A stretch of DNA of 64,000 bases from Sulfurovum sp. (GTDB taxonomy: Bacteria; Campylobacterota; Campylobacteria; Campylobacterales; Sulfurovaceae), in the NCBI GenBank assembly GCA_021166685.1, contig JAJPEU010000008.1, positions 1 to 64,000 of the forward strand. The letters are read 5' to 3'. Each line of letters starts with the position of its first letter. The first letter of the stretch is position 1. Below are positions 8,849 to 18,018 of the stretch, one piece after another. The translations under genes and the position numbers were made by a program. The notes under the pieces were generated by a model. It did not search any database. It was not told where the DNA came from and saw only the letters and a list, made by a program, of their open reading frames with translations.

Positions 8849-11110
8849 ATGAATGCGCATAATTTTATTGATAAAAACAAAAAGATCACCGTAACCATAA
8901 ACGGCAAAACATGCCATAGTACATTCGGAAAAACGATACTCCAGATAGCAAGAGAAAACGATATTTATATTCCGACAATGTGTTACCTTACCAAAGTGCT
9001 TCCCATTGGATCATGCCGTATGTGCATGGTAAAAGTGGATGGTGTGGACGGCTTTATTCTTTCGTGCCAAGAAAAAGCGACCGACGGTGCAGTGATTTAT
9101 ACACAAACGGATACGCTTTACAAAGAGCGTCAGAATATTATGAAACTTTATGGGGTCAATCATCCTTTAGAGTGCGGGGTGTGTGATAAAAGCGGAGAGT
9201 GTGATCTTCAAAATAAAACGACAGAATTTGACATTAAAGAACAAAATTTTACAGCAAGGGATCAGGCTAGGCCGGTAGAGAATTGGGGGCATGTGTCCTA
9301 CGATCCTTCGCTTTGTATCATGTGTGAAAAGTGCGTGAGGGTTTCCACGGAGATTACAGGCGATGAGGCACTGCAAGTTAAATTTGGAGGATACTCCTCG
9401 TCTATCATTAATGTCAAAAAAGAAAAAAATTATGCTTCTCTTGGAGAAGCGGCAGCAGTATGCCCCGTCGGCGCATTGGTGAGTACAAATTTTAAGTATA
9501 CGTCCAACGCATGGGAATTGGACAAAATACCCAGTTCCTGCCCCCATTGCGGCGGCGGTTGCCAAATGTATTACGAAGTAAAGCGCGACAAGATTTATCG
9601 CGTAACCAACAACTATGAGTTTACAAGTATGTGCGGAGCAGCCAGATTTGGTTTTGATTATGCCAATCAGGGGGTTGCTAAAGATGCAAAAGCATTTGAG
9701 GCAGCAGTGAAGGCATTTGAGAATGCAGGAAGCATTCTTTTTTCAAGTATGATATCCAATGAAGAAGCATTTATTTTGCAAAAGCTTAAAGAAAAGCATG
9801 GTTGTAAACTTATTTCACATGAGGCAAGAGCCTACCAAAAATTTATGCAGTCTTATAGCCGGATCAGTGGAAAAAATCTTTATAACGGAACGCTCAAAGC
9901 GCTCTCTGAATCAAAGGGGATTATTGTTTTAGGAAGCAAAATCAATGATGATGCACCGATAGTCAAATACCACATCAATATGGCAAGCAAATGGCATAGA
10001 GCAAGAGTGGCTTACCTGCACCCGATAGAAGATACAGAAATAAAAAATATCGTAACTCAGTTTATCAAATATGAAGCCGGCAGCGAAGAGGGTGTTGCAG
10101 CATTGTTGGCGGAGGTTTTGCTTCAAGAAGCAGAACTTCCCGAAAGTATTAGAAGCTTTTTAAACGATTTGGATATAGGTAATTTGAGTGCAGAGTGCAA
10201 TGTAGGTGAGGAGGAGTTGTTTGCACTCAAGCAATCGCTCAGTAAAAAATCCGGTTTTTCTTTGGTCGTGGGAGCAGATCTTTATGCGCATCCGCGTGCT
10301 GCTCATATTGCAAAAATTATTGCATTATTTGAAAAATATGCAGACTTTAATGTGTTATGTATCCCCCCTGCAGGCAATGCAATGGGCGTTTCATTGATTT
10401 GTGAGCTGGATGATACGATTGAAGGACCAACGGTAGGCTATAATGTTTTGGCCGATTTTACGCTGAGTGCTTTGGGCGGAGGCGACTTGGATATGCCTGC
10501 AATGAATCAACAAGAAGGAACGCTTACAACTTTTGATAAGCGTGTTGTGCCTATGCATGTAGCATTGCCTTACGGAGGCTATGTTTTAAATGATATTGCC
10601 AATGCATTGGGATTAAAGGCGGCATACACTATTGACTATACCAAAGAGCTTCCCCAAAGCAAAGGCTTTAAGGGTATAGAGTTTGACAGGTTGCCTGATT
10701 CTTTTGATCTTGTCGGCAATGAAAATAGGGGATACCTGCTCCAATCTACGGAGATCAAAACAGATGAAATGCTGGAAGAGGTATTAGATATAGAAGAGTT
10801 TGACGGCGCTGTAGTGTATTGCTGCAATGCAGCAGAACAGTTTTCTCCGTTTACGGCAAAATGCGATCTGCTTGATAATAAAACAGCACTTTGGGGTTCA
10901 CAACAATTTGCAATGGTTGCAAAACTTCAAGAAGGTGATCGTATATCTTTTACGATAGACGGAGTATGTTTCAGCAGAATGTTTAAGATTGATACATCCA
11001 TGAAAGGAACAATTGCACTTAATCCTACGTTTGACATGGGATTAAGTAGTGCTTTGCTATCCTCTTATAGGTTTAGCAGGTTAGAATTTGAAAGAGTAGG
11101 AAGAAGCTAA
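8849..11110 (+). CDS. nuoG: NADH-quinone oxidoreductase subunit G, copy 1 (N7-bearing)
   Basis: 753 residues. The N-terminal [2Fe-2S] domain has CYLTKVLPIGSCRMCMV and a distant Cys in ILSCQEK. Then come HPLECGVCDKSGEC (His-Cys3 cluster N5) and CIMCEKC with the far Cys in AAAVCPVGAL (N4). The molybdopterin-oxidoreductase-like domain begins with Cys231, Cys234, Cys238 and Cys262 (CPHCGGGC, then SMCGAARF), the ligand set of the extra cluster N7. The rest is a degenerate bis-MGD fold with no expected cofactor. It passes electrons from the input module towards NuoI. It is followed one base later by a second nuoG. Confidence 0.93.
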   Translation: MNAHNFIDKNKKITVTINGKTCHSTFGKTILQIARENDIYIPTMCYLTKVLPIGSCRMCMVKVDGVDGFILSCQEKATDGAVIYTQTDTLYKERQNIMKLYGVNHPLECGVCDKSGECDLQNKTTEFDIKEQNFTARDQARPVENWGHVSYDPSLCIMCEKCVRVSTEITGDEALQVKFGGYSSSIINVKKEKNYASLGEAAAVCPVGALVSTNFKYTSNAWELDKIPSSCPHCGGGCQMYYEVKRDKIYRVTNNYEFTSMCGAARFGFDYANQGVAKDAKAFEAAVKAFENAGSILFSSMISNEEAFILQKLKEKHGCKLISHEARAYQKFMQSYSRISGKNLYNGTLKALSESKGIIVLGSKINDDAPIVKYHINMASKWHRARVAYLHPIEDTEIKNIVTQFIKYEAGSEEGVAALLAEVLLQEAELPESIRSFLNDLDIGNLSAECNVGEEELFALKQSLSKKSGFSLVVGADLYAHPRAAHIAKIIALFEKYADFNVLCIPPAGNAMGVSLICELDDTIEGPTVGYNVLADFTLSALGGGDLDMPAMNQQEGTLTTFDKRVVPMHVALPYGGYVLNDIANALGLKAAYTIDYTKELPQSKGFKGIEFDRLPDSFDLVGNENRGYLLQSTEIKTDEMLEEVLDIEEFDGAVVYCCNAAEQFSPFTAKCDLLDNKTALWGSQQFAMVAKLQEGDRISFTIDGVCFSRMFKIDTSMKGTIALNPTFDMGLSSALLSSYRFSRLEFERVGRS

Positions 11111-11111
11111 A

Positions 11112-13592
11112 ATGAGCGATGGAAAAACGGTAGAAAACTTGATTACTATAACAATTGACGGGAAAGAGTATAAGGCAAAAGAGGGTGAGTATATTCTTAA
11201 TGCCGCACGTGCAAACGATGTTTTTATTCCCGCGATTTGCTATTTAACGCGATGCTCTCCGACATTGGCATGCCGCCTTTGTCTTGTAGAGGCCGATGGC
11301 AAACAAGTATATGCATGTAATTCAAAAGTAAAAGAAGGACTGGAGATAGTTACGCAAACACCGAATATTCTTGAGGAACGTCGAGCGATCATGGAAGTTT
11401 ATGACGTCAACCATCCGTTGCAATGCGGCGTATGCGATAAAAGCGGAGAGTGCGAACTTCAAAATTATACACTTGAATTGGCAGTAGATTCACAAAGTTA
11501 TATGATTCCGGATACTAAAAGAGAAACGGTCAACTGGAGTTCGGTACTGCATTATGATGCGGCTCTGTGTATTGTATGTGAGCGTTGTACAACAGTCTGC
11601 AAGGATATGATTGGGGATGCGGCGCTCACGACAGTCAAACGGGGGGGAGCAGAATTAGACAAGACCTATAAAGATACGATGCCAAAAGATGCGTATGCGA
11701 TGTGGAATAAATTGCAAAAATCGGTTATTGCGCCAAGTAACGGGACAGAGCACACCAATTGTTCAGATTGCGGTGAATGTATTGCTGTTTGTCCGGTGGG
11801 AGCGCTTTCGAGCAGAGATTTTGTTTATACTTCCAATGCATGGGAGTTAAAACGTATTCCTGCAGTCAGTGCCCATTCGAGCGACGGATTTCAGATTTAT
11901 TATGAAGTCAAGCCCACATCTATAGAAGACAGAAGTGAAAAAATATACCGTGTGACTAACGAATGGAATTATGTTTCCCTTGATGGATCTGCACGTTTTG
12001 CTTATGATTTTGAAAATAGAAATGTGACAAAAAATCAAGAGGCGTTTGCGCATGCAATTGAAGCTTTTAAAAAAGCGAAAACAGTACGTTTCAATTCTGT
12101 AATTACAAACGAAGAAGCATTGATGCTGCAGACCCTTAAAGAGAAAACAGGATTAAAACTTTACAATCCTGAAGTAAGAGCGTTCCAAAAGTTTTTAGCA
12201 CACTATGCAGAAGCTTCAGGCCAATCGCTTTACAGTACCGATATGGATAAAATCATGAAAAAAAGCGATTTTGTGATATCAGTGGGCATAGCACTCAGAA
12301 ATGACAGTCCCGGATTAAAGTACGCTTTTAATAATGTACAAAAATTAAATAAAGGCGCAGGACTTTATTTTCATCCTGTAGGAGATACGCTGGTTCCGAC
12401 TTTTGGTAAATCCGTTGAATGTTTTACACATAAAGCCGGGCTTGAAGAAGCGGCACTTTATCTTATATTGGATCTTTTTGCAGACAAAGAAAAGCTTCCC
12501 AAAGAAGTAAAAACATACATAAACAGCTTTAAGCGCATCAGCAAAGAAATAATCAAAGAAAAAGTGATCAAAGAAGTTGTAGAAACTGTGACAGACGAAG
12601 AGACAGGCGAATCCAAAGAAGTAAAGAAAAAAGTACCTGAAACAGTAGAAAAAGAGATAGAGGTTGAGCAAAATGGCCTGATTGAGCTTTTAGGTAAAGA
12701 AAGCAGTGCGTTTACTGATACGTTTACAAAAATGATAAGCAAAAAAGAAACTTTCTCACTTATGGTAGGTGAAGATCTCTACTATCATCCAAAAGCAGAA
12801 AATCTAGCAAAACTTGTAGCGTTGATTGAAAAGACTTGCGCAATGGATGTAGTCATGGTGCCGCCAAAATCAAATGCATTGGGTGTTGCATTGATTTGTG
12901 ATCTTGATGATGAGGCGGAAGGCTATACGATCGGCTATAATGAAAATGGTGACTTTAAGCTTTCTGCTTTGGGCGAAGGCGATCTTGATATGCCGGCAAT
13001 GAATCAGCAAGAGGGCACATTGACCAATATGTCCAAAAGAGTCGTCCCCACGAACGCCGCATTGGAATACGGAGGCTATGAACTCAATGATCTTGTAAGA
13101 GAACTTATTGGGGCGCCCAAAGAGACGATAGGGTGGACTGCAAAATTGCCGATCTCCAAAGGCTTTAAGGCAGTAGAATTTGATACTCTTGCTAACGGAT
13201 ACACAAACGACGGAGTTGAAAACAGAGGCTATCTTTTAGATATTCTGGTCAAAGAAACGCAAATACCTGATGTTGAGAAGTTTGACGAAGAGGATACAAT
13301 GGAAGGTGAAACTGCTTACAGATGTAATCCAGCAAGGCAATATAGTGATTTTACAGATAAAGCACATGAGATATTTGAGCCTTTTGCACTCTATGCAAGC
13401 AGAGCCAAAGCAGAAAGCTTGGGAGAAAAAGTGGAAGTAGTGTTTAAAAGCGGAAGTATCATGCTAGACGTGATAGCAGATGATAAAATCTTGGGCGATA
13501 TTGTAAAGGTGCCTGATTTTAAAAGCGCCCAAAATGTCTATGAACTCTTCGATGGGTTAAGATATCAAAACGTAACAATAAGAAAGGTGTAA
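11112..13592 (+). CDS. nuoG: NADH-quinone oxidoreductase subunit G, copy 2 (ferredoxin-rich, N7-less)
   Basis: 826 residues, a diverged tandem paralogue of the preceding gene. The [2Fe-2S] region (CYLTRCSPTLACRLC) and His-Cys3 site (HPLQCGVCDKSGEC) are intact. It then has two complete ferredoxin motifs, Cys153/156/159/163 (CIVCERCTTVC) and Cys217/220/223/227 (CSDCGECIAVC), where copy 1 has one cluster site. The N7 site is lost: the CPHCGGGC position reads SAHSSDGF and the fourth Cys is Asp. A Lys/Glu/Val-rich insert (about residues 477-520) is absent from copy 1. The shared segments LSALGEGDLDMPAMNQQEG and PISKGFKAVEFD show common origin. It may serve as an alternative or stacked electron-transfer subunit. 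Confidence 0.92.
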   Translation: MSDGKTVENLITITIDGKEYKAKEGEYILNAARANDVFIPAICYLTRCSPTLACRLCLVEADGKQVYACNSKVKEGLEIVTQTPNILEERRAIMEVYDVNHPLQCGVCDKSGECELQNYTLELAVDSQSYMIPDTKRETVNWSSVLHYDAALCIVCERCTTVCKDMIGDAALTTVKRGGAELDKTYKDTMPKDAYAMWNKLQKSVIAPSNGTEHTNCSDCGECIAVCPVGALSSRDFVYTSNAWELKRIPAVSAHSSDGFQIYYEVKPTSIEDRSEKIYRVTNEWNYVSLDGSARFAYDFENRNVTKNQEAFAHAIEAFKKAKTVRFNSVITNEEALMLQTLKEKTGLKLYNPEVRAFQKFLAHYAEASGQSLYSTDMDKIMKKSDFVISVGIALRNDSPGLKYAFNNVQKLNKGAGLYFHPVGDTLVPTFGKSVECFTHKAGLEEAALYLILDLFADKEKLPKEVKTYINSFKRISKEIIKEKVIKEVVETVTDEETGESKEVKKKVPETVEKEIEVEQNGLIELLGKESSAFTDTFTKMISKKETFSLMVGEDLYYHPKAENLAKLVALIEKTCAMDVVMVPPKSNALGVALICDLDDEAEGYTIGYNENGDFKLSALGEGDLDMPAMNQQEGTLTNMSKRVVPTNAALEYGGYELNDLVRELIGAPKETIGWTAKLPISKGFKAVEFDTLANGYTNDGVENRGYLLDILVKETQIPDVEKFDEEDTMEGETAYRCNPARQYSDFTDKAHEIFEPFALYASRAKAESLGEKVEVVFKSGSIMLDVIADDKILGDIVKVPDFKSAQNVYELFDGLRYQNVTIRKV

Positions 13593-13596
13593 TGCG

Positions 13597-14601
13597 ATGG
13601 AAGCAACAACATTGGGTATAGTCATCAAAGCCATTATTATTTTGGCAGTCATTTCGGCAGTAGCTGGATTTGGTACCTACTTAGAAAGAAAGGTGCTTGC
13701 ATTTATGCAGCGTCGTTTGGGTCCAATGCATGTAGGGCCTTATGGATTAATGCAAATTTTGGCAGACGGGATCAAATTGTTTACAAAGGAAGATATTATT
13801 CCTCAAAATGCCAATAAGTTGATTTTTGCACTTGCCCCGGCCATCACCGCCGCAACAGCATTTATAGCGCTTTCAGCCGTCCCTGTATTCCCGGATTTTA
13901 CTATTCCTTCATGGATACCGCTGCTTGGAGGCACATTTGTGCCTTCTGTGGCGGCAGATATTAATATCGGTATTTTGTTTGTGCTCGGGATGATGGCAGC
14001 AGGACTTTACGGCCCTTTGCTTGCAGGTATGGCGCAAGCAAACAAATGGGGAATTATCGGTGCAGCAAGAACGGCAATCCAATTTTTAAGTTACGAGGTA
14101 GTCACAGGACTATCGATATTGGCACCTATTATGATTGTTGGATCACTCTCTTTGGTTGATTTTAATAACTACAGCAGTGAGCACGCATGGCTTATGTTTA
14201 CTCAGCCTGTGGCCTTTGTGCTTTTTTTGATTGGCGGTTTTGCGGAGACAAACAGAACACCATTTGACCTTTTAGAGCATGAAGCGGAGGTTGTTTCTGG
14301 ATATGCAACCGAATATTCGGGCATGAGATGGGGAATGTTCTTTATAGGAGAGTATGCCAATATGATTACGGTTTCGGTGTTGACCGCGGTTGTATTTATG
14401 GGCGGCTATAATGATATGTGGTTTCTTCCGGGATGGCTGGCTATCTTGCTAAAGATTGCATTCGTATTTTTTCTTATGTTGTGGGTGAGGGCGTCATGGC
14501 CGCATGTCAGACCGGATCAATTGATGTGGTTGTGCTGGAAGGTATTGATGCCGATCGCAGTGATCAATGTGGTTATCACCGGTATCGTGATAATGGTATA
14601 A
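13597..14601 (+). CDS. nuoH: NADH-quinone oxidoreductase subunit H
   Basis: 334-residue, eight-helix membrane subunit that forms the quinone tunnel and connects the Q-module to the proton pumps. Visible signatures are ERKVLAFMQRRLGPMHVGPYGLMQ near the N-terminus, ADGIKLFTKEDIIP, and the acidic loop ETNRTPFDLLEHEAEVVSGY. Full length for the family. It follows nuoG2 after 4 bases and precedes nuoI with AAGGAG at a good distance. Confidence 0.96.
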   Translation: MEATTLGIVIKAIIILAVISAVAGFGTYLERKVLAFMQRRLGPMHVGPYGLMQILADGIKLFTKEDIIPQNANKLIFALAPAITAATAFIALSAVPVFPDFTIPSWIPLLGGTFVPSVAADINIGILFVLGMMAAGLYGPLLAGMAQANKWGIIGAARTAIQFLSYEVVTGLSILAPIMIVGSLSLVDFNNYSSEHAWLMFTQPVAFVLFLIGGFAETNRTPFDLLEHEAEVVSGYATEYSGMRWGMFFIGEYANMITVSVLTAVVFMGGYNDMWFLPGWLAILLKIAFVFFLMLWVRASWPHVRPDQLMWLCWKVLMPIAVINVVITGIVIMV

Positions 14602-14611
14602 GGAGAAAGAG

Positions 14612-15235
14612 ATGGGTTTAGAACAGTTTAAAAATAGAAATATCGGTACGCAAACATATAGAATGCTCGATTTGGGGCAAACACCTACCCGTGGCTCTGA
14701 TAAATTCAAACAGGTCGTCAAAAGAACTTTTAAAGGTGAGCTTTTTGTAGGACTTTGGGTAACACTAAGGGCAATGATCAATTCACTTTTTCGCGGAGAA
14801 TTGCATACGGTCAAGTATCCGCTTGAAAAACTTCCAATTTCTCCAAGATATAGAGCAATACATGATATGCTTAGACTTCTTGAAAGCGGACATTACAGAT
14901 GCATAGGGTGTGGACTTTGTGAAAAAATATGCATTGCAAACTGTATTAGCATGAATACGCGCTATGATGAAAATCAGCGCAAAGAAGTAAGCGAATATAC
15001 CATTAATTTTGGCCGTTGTATTTTTTGTGGCTATTGTGCAGAGGTTTGTCCTGAGCTTGCAATTGTCCATGGTTCCAGATACGAAAATGCTTCCGAGCAA
15101 AGAGCAAGTTTTTCACTTTTTGAAGATATGCTAACACCGATTGATAAGCTCAGTTTGCAAGAAGAATATGATGGATTTGGTGCAGTGACACCTTATGCGG
15201 ACGACCATATTAAAAAAACGCCATTAGCGTATTAA
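14612..15235 (+). CDS. nuoI: NADH-quinone oxidoreductase subunit I (two [4Fe-4S] clusters)
   Basis: 207 residues. It carries two ferredoxin motifs for clusters N6a and N6b: CIGCGLCEKIC at about residues 98-108 and CIFCGYCAEVCPE at about 138-150. The first motif lacks the usual CP end and continues IANCI, with one extra cysteine. The N-terminal stretch of about 70 residues is the amphipathic helix region that docks on the membrane arm. It carries electrons from NuoG to NuoB. The length is slightly above E. coli NuoI because of an acidic C-terminal tail. Confidence 0.95.
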   Translation: MGLEQFKNRNIGTQTYRMLDLGQTPTRGSDKFKQVVKRTFKGELFVGLWVTLRAMINSLFRGELHTVKYPLEKLPISPRYRAIHDMLRLLESGHYRCIGCGLCEKICIANCISMNTRYDENQRKEVSEYTINFGRCIFCGYCAEVCPELAIVHGSRYENASEQRASFSLFEDMLTPIDKLSLQEEYDGFGAVTPYADDHIKKTPLAY

Positions 15236-15246
15236 GGAGAGTATAA

Positions 15247-15810
15247 ATGTATGAACAAATAGCATTTTATTTATTTTCGGTTTTAACGGTGATACTCTTT
15301 TTAATCACCGTAATGAGTAAAAATGTACTGTATGCAATGACGTCTTTGGCTTCAGGAATGGTGCTTATCTCCGGATTCTTTTTTATCTTGGGCGCAGATT
15401 TTCTCGGTGTTGTGCAGCTTATTGTATATGTAGGTGCTGTGATGGCGCTCTATTCCTTTGCAATGATGTTTTTTGATGCGACAAGAGATGTTAAAGAGAA
15501 AAATACCAATTCGGCATTGGTGTTTATATTGGGCGGAATGAGCGCTTTGGTTTTAGTGCTCATGTTTGCAGCACCCATCTTCAGTGAAAATATTCAAGCA
15601 CTTTATCCGATGCATCCGGAAGTAGGCAATGCCCAGGATGTAGGCATTGTGCTTTTTACTAAGTATCTTATTCCTTTTGAAGTGGCAGCGGTAATGCTCT
15701 TGGTTGCCATGATAGCAGGAATTATTCTCGCAGGTAAGAAAATGGATCAAAGTTTTACGCAAGATATGAGTGTAGATGAAGAAATTTTGAAACAAAAGGA
15801 CACAAAATGA
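15247..15810 (+). CDS. nuoJ: NADH-quinone oxidoreductase subunit J
   Basis: 187-residue membrane subunit with five predicted helices. The third helix region GADFLGVVQLIVYVGAVMALYSFAMMF matches the conserved NuoJ core around the pi-bulge helix of the E-channel. A short charged C-terminal tail ends in QKDTK. The last four bases overlap the nuoK start (ATGA), indicating coupling. Confidence 0.94.
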   Translation: MYEQIAFYLFSVLTVILFLITVMSKNVLYAMTSLASGMVLISGFFFILGADFLGVVQLIVYVGAVMALYSFAMMFFDATRDVKEKNTNSALVFILGGMSALVLVLMFAAPIFSENIQALYPMHPEVGNAQDVGIVLFTKYLIPFEVAAVMLLVAMIAGIILAGKKMDQSFTQDMSVDEEILKQKDTK

Positions 15811-16109
15811 TAGGACTTAACCACTACCTTATCGTTTCCGCACTACTCTTTTCTATAGGATTGGTGGGAGTATTAAGAAGAAGAAATCTGTTAATGCTTT
15901 TTTTTGCAACAGAAGTGATGCTTAATGCGGTAAATATTGCATTTGCAGCTATTTCACACTACTATAATGATCTTACAGGCCAAATGTTTGCATTTTTTGT
16001 AATTGCGATCGCAGCAAGTGAAGTTGCAGTAGGTTTGGGTATTTTGATCGTACTGTATAAAAAACAAGGAAGTCTTGATCTTGATGAGCTCGCGACTATG
16101 AAGGGGTAA
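15807..16109 (+). CDS. nuoK: NADH-quinone oxidoreductase subunit K
   Basis: 100 residues and three transmembrane helices, exactly the family size. The functionally important membrane glutamates are visible in FATEVMLNAVNIAF and AIAASEVAVGLGILIVLYK. It lies between NuoJ and NuoN in the membrane arm and contributes to the proton path. It starts within the end of nuoJ and precedes nuoL after two bases. Confidence 0.95.
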   Translation: MIGLNHYLIVSALLFSIGLVGVLRRRNLLMLFFATEVMLNAVNIAFAAISHYYNDLTGQMFAFFVIAIAASEVAVGLGILIVLYKKQGSLDLDELATMKG

Positions 16110-16111
16110 GA

Positions 16112-18007
16112 ATGGAAAACTTAGTATATGTAGCGCTGTTTGCACCGTTAATTAGTTCATTGTTTGCCGCTTTATTCGGCATGAGTCCAAGACAGACATT
16201 TGTCGGTATTGTTTCTTCCGTATTGCTTTTTGTGTCGATGCTTGCGTCGTTGATACTTGCCTATCACGTATATCAAACAGGCATGCCAATTCATGTGACA
16301 ATGATGGAATGGATCAGCATGGGTGATCTATTTATACCATTTGGTTTCCTTGTTGATCAAGTTTCTGTAACGATGATGAGCGTAGTTACCCTGGTTTCAA
16401 CGGTGGTTCATGTGTATTCGATAGGATATATGGATCATGATAAAAGCTTTAACAGATTTTTCTCTTATCTCTCTGCCTTTGTGTTTTCCATGATGGTTCT
16501 TGTGATGAGTGATAACTTTGCGGGTCTCTTTATAGGATGGGAAGGAGTAGGTGTTTGTTCGTGGCTTCTTATCGGCTTTTGGTACCATAAGCCTGACCAA
16601 TCAAGAGAAGAAAATCCGTCCATTTCGCCTTCATGGGCAGCAAATGAGGCATTTATTGTAAACCGTATTGCCGACCTTGGGATGCTGGTAGGAATTTTTA
16701 TTCTTTACTGGAATGTAGGTTCTTTACAGTATGATGAAGTTTTCGCAGCACTTCCTAATCTTAGTGAAAGTATTTTAACTGCAGCTGCTTTAGCGCTCTT
16801 TATCGGTGCGATGGGTAAGTCAGCTCAGTTCCCGCTCCATACTTGGCTCACAGATGCAATGGAAGGGCCTACCCCGGTATCAGCACTGATTCATGCGGCA
16901 ACAATGGTAACTGCAGGAGTATTTTTGGTTATCAGAGCAAATCCTCTTTTTTCAATGACGCCTGAGGTAAGTTTCTTTATTGCAGCACTTGGCACGTTTG
17001 TAGCATTTTTTGCAGCTTCTATGGCTTTGGTAAACAGAGACCTTAAAAGAATCATCGCATTCTCTACACTTTCGCAGCTAGGATACATGTTTGCAGCAGC
17101 TGGACTCGGTGCTTACTGGATAGCACTTTTTCATTTGGGCGCGCATGCATTTTTTAAAGCGCTGTTGTTCTTGGGCGCAGGTAACGTGATGCATGCAATG
17201 CATGATGAGCTTGATATCTTTAAGATGGGCGGGCTTAAAAAACAAATGAAGTGGACCTATATCTATATGGGGGTGGCATCGCTGGCTTTAGCCGGTATTC
17301 CTCCGTTGGCAGGATTTTTCTCCAAAGACGCTATTATAGAAACGGCATTTAATGAAGGCAGATTGGTTTTATGGGCGATTTTGGTTGTCACGGCAGGTAT
17401 GACAGCATTTTACAGTTTCAGACAAGTCTTTTTGACTTTTGATGGGGACGAAAGATACAAAGAGTTTGGAATTCATCCTCATGAAATGTACAAATTTGTG
17501 CTTGTTGCATTGTCTCCATTGGCGTTATTGGCTGTAGCAGCAGGGTTTTTTCAGGGTGCATTCCATGACTTTGTTACGCGCCTGCTTCCCGAATATGAGA
17601 TGAGTGAGCACACGCATCATTTGGCTTTGATTTTGGGCGCAATAGTACTTGTGTTTGCAGTAGGAGGTATCGTTTTAGCGTATAAAAAATATGCCAAAGG
17701 ACTTAGAAGGGATGAAAAAGTTGAGAATGGATTTCTTTATAAACTTCTTGCCAATCAATACTATATTCCTCATTTATATGAGGAGATTATTTCAAAACCA
17801 TACAAAATGATCTCAGATCTGATGTGGAAAAATGTGGATTTGAAAATAGTGGATGCAACAGTAGACGGCATTGCTAAATTCCTCTATAAAAGCGGTGACG
17901 GAACAAGAAAGATGCAAACAGGTAACCTCTCAAGTTATCTAAACTGGATGGCTATCGGCGGGATATTGCTCCTTGTTGTTGCGATGCTTTCGGCAATGTT
18001 AGGTTAA
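16112..18007 (+). CDS. nuoL: NADH-quinone oxidoreductase subunit L (antiporter-like)
   Basis: 631 residues, the distal proton-pumping subunit with about 14 core helices plus the lateral helix. Signatures: FIGWEGVGVCSWLLIGFWY with the key Glu, GKSAQFPLHTWLTDAMEGPTPVSALIHAATM with the conserved Lys, and NRDLKRIIAFSTLSQLGYMF. The C-terminal region from about 530 holds the amphipathic lateral helix and a final transmembrane anchor (WMAIGGILLLVVAMLSAML). Full length and unbroken. Confidence 0.96.
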   Translation: MENLVYVALFAPLISSLFAALFGMSPRQTFVGIVSSVLLFVSMLASLILAYHVYQTGMPIHVTMMEWISMGDLFIPFGFLVDQVSVTMMSVVTLVSTVVHVYSIGYMDHDKSFNRFFSYLSAFVFSMMVLVMSDNFAGLFIGWEGVGVCSWLLIGFWYHKPDQSREENPSISPSWAANEAFIVNRIADLGMLVGIFILYWNVGSLQYDEVFAALPNLSESILTAAALALFIGAMGKSAQFPLHTWLTDAMEGPTPVSALIHAATMVTAGVFLVIRANPLFSMTPEVSFFIAALGTFVAFFAASMALVNRDLKRIIAFSTLSQLGYMFAAAGLGAYWIALFHLGAHAFFKALLFLGAGNVMHAMHDELDIFKMGGLKKQMKWTYIYMGVASLALAGIPPLAGFFSKDAIIETAFNEGRLVLWAILVVTAGMTAFYSFRQVFLTFDGDERYKEFGIHPHEMYKFVLVALSPLALLAVAAGFFQGAFHDFVTRLLPEYEMSEHTHHLALILGAIVLVFAVGGIVLAYKKYAKGLRRDEKVENGFLYKLLANQYYIPHLYEEIISKPYKMISDLMWKNVDLKIVDATVDGIAKFLYKSGDGTRKMQTGNLSSYLNWMAIGGILLLVVAMLSAMLG

Positions 18008-18018
18008 GGAGTAAATAG

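Noticed and set aside
8849-13592. Tandem nuoG copies as an assembly artefact or recent duplication
   Set aside because: The copies differ strongly in sequence, length and cluster ligands, with only short blocks alike.
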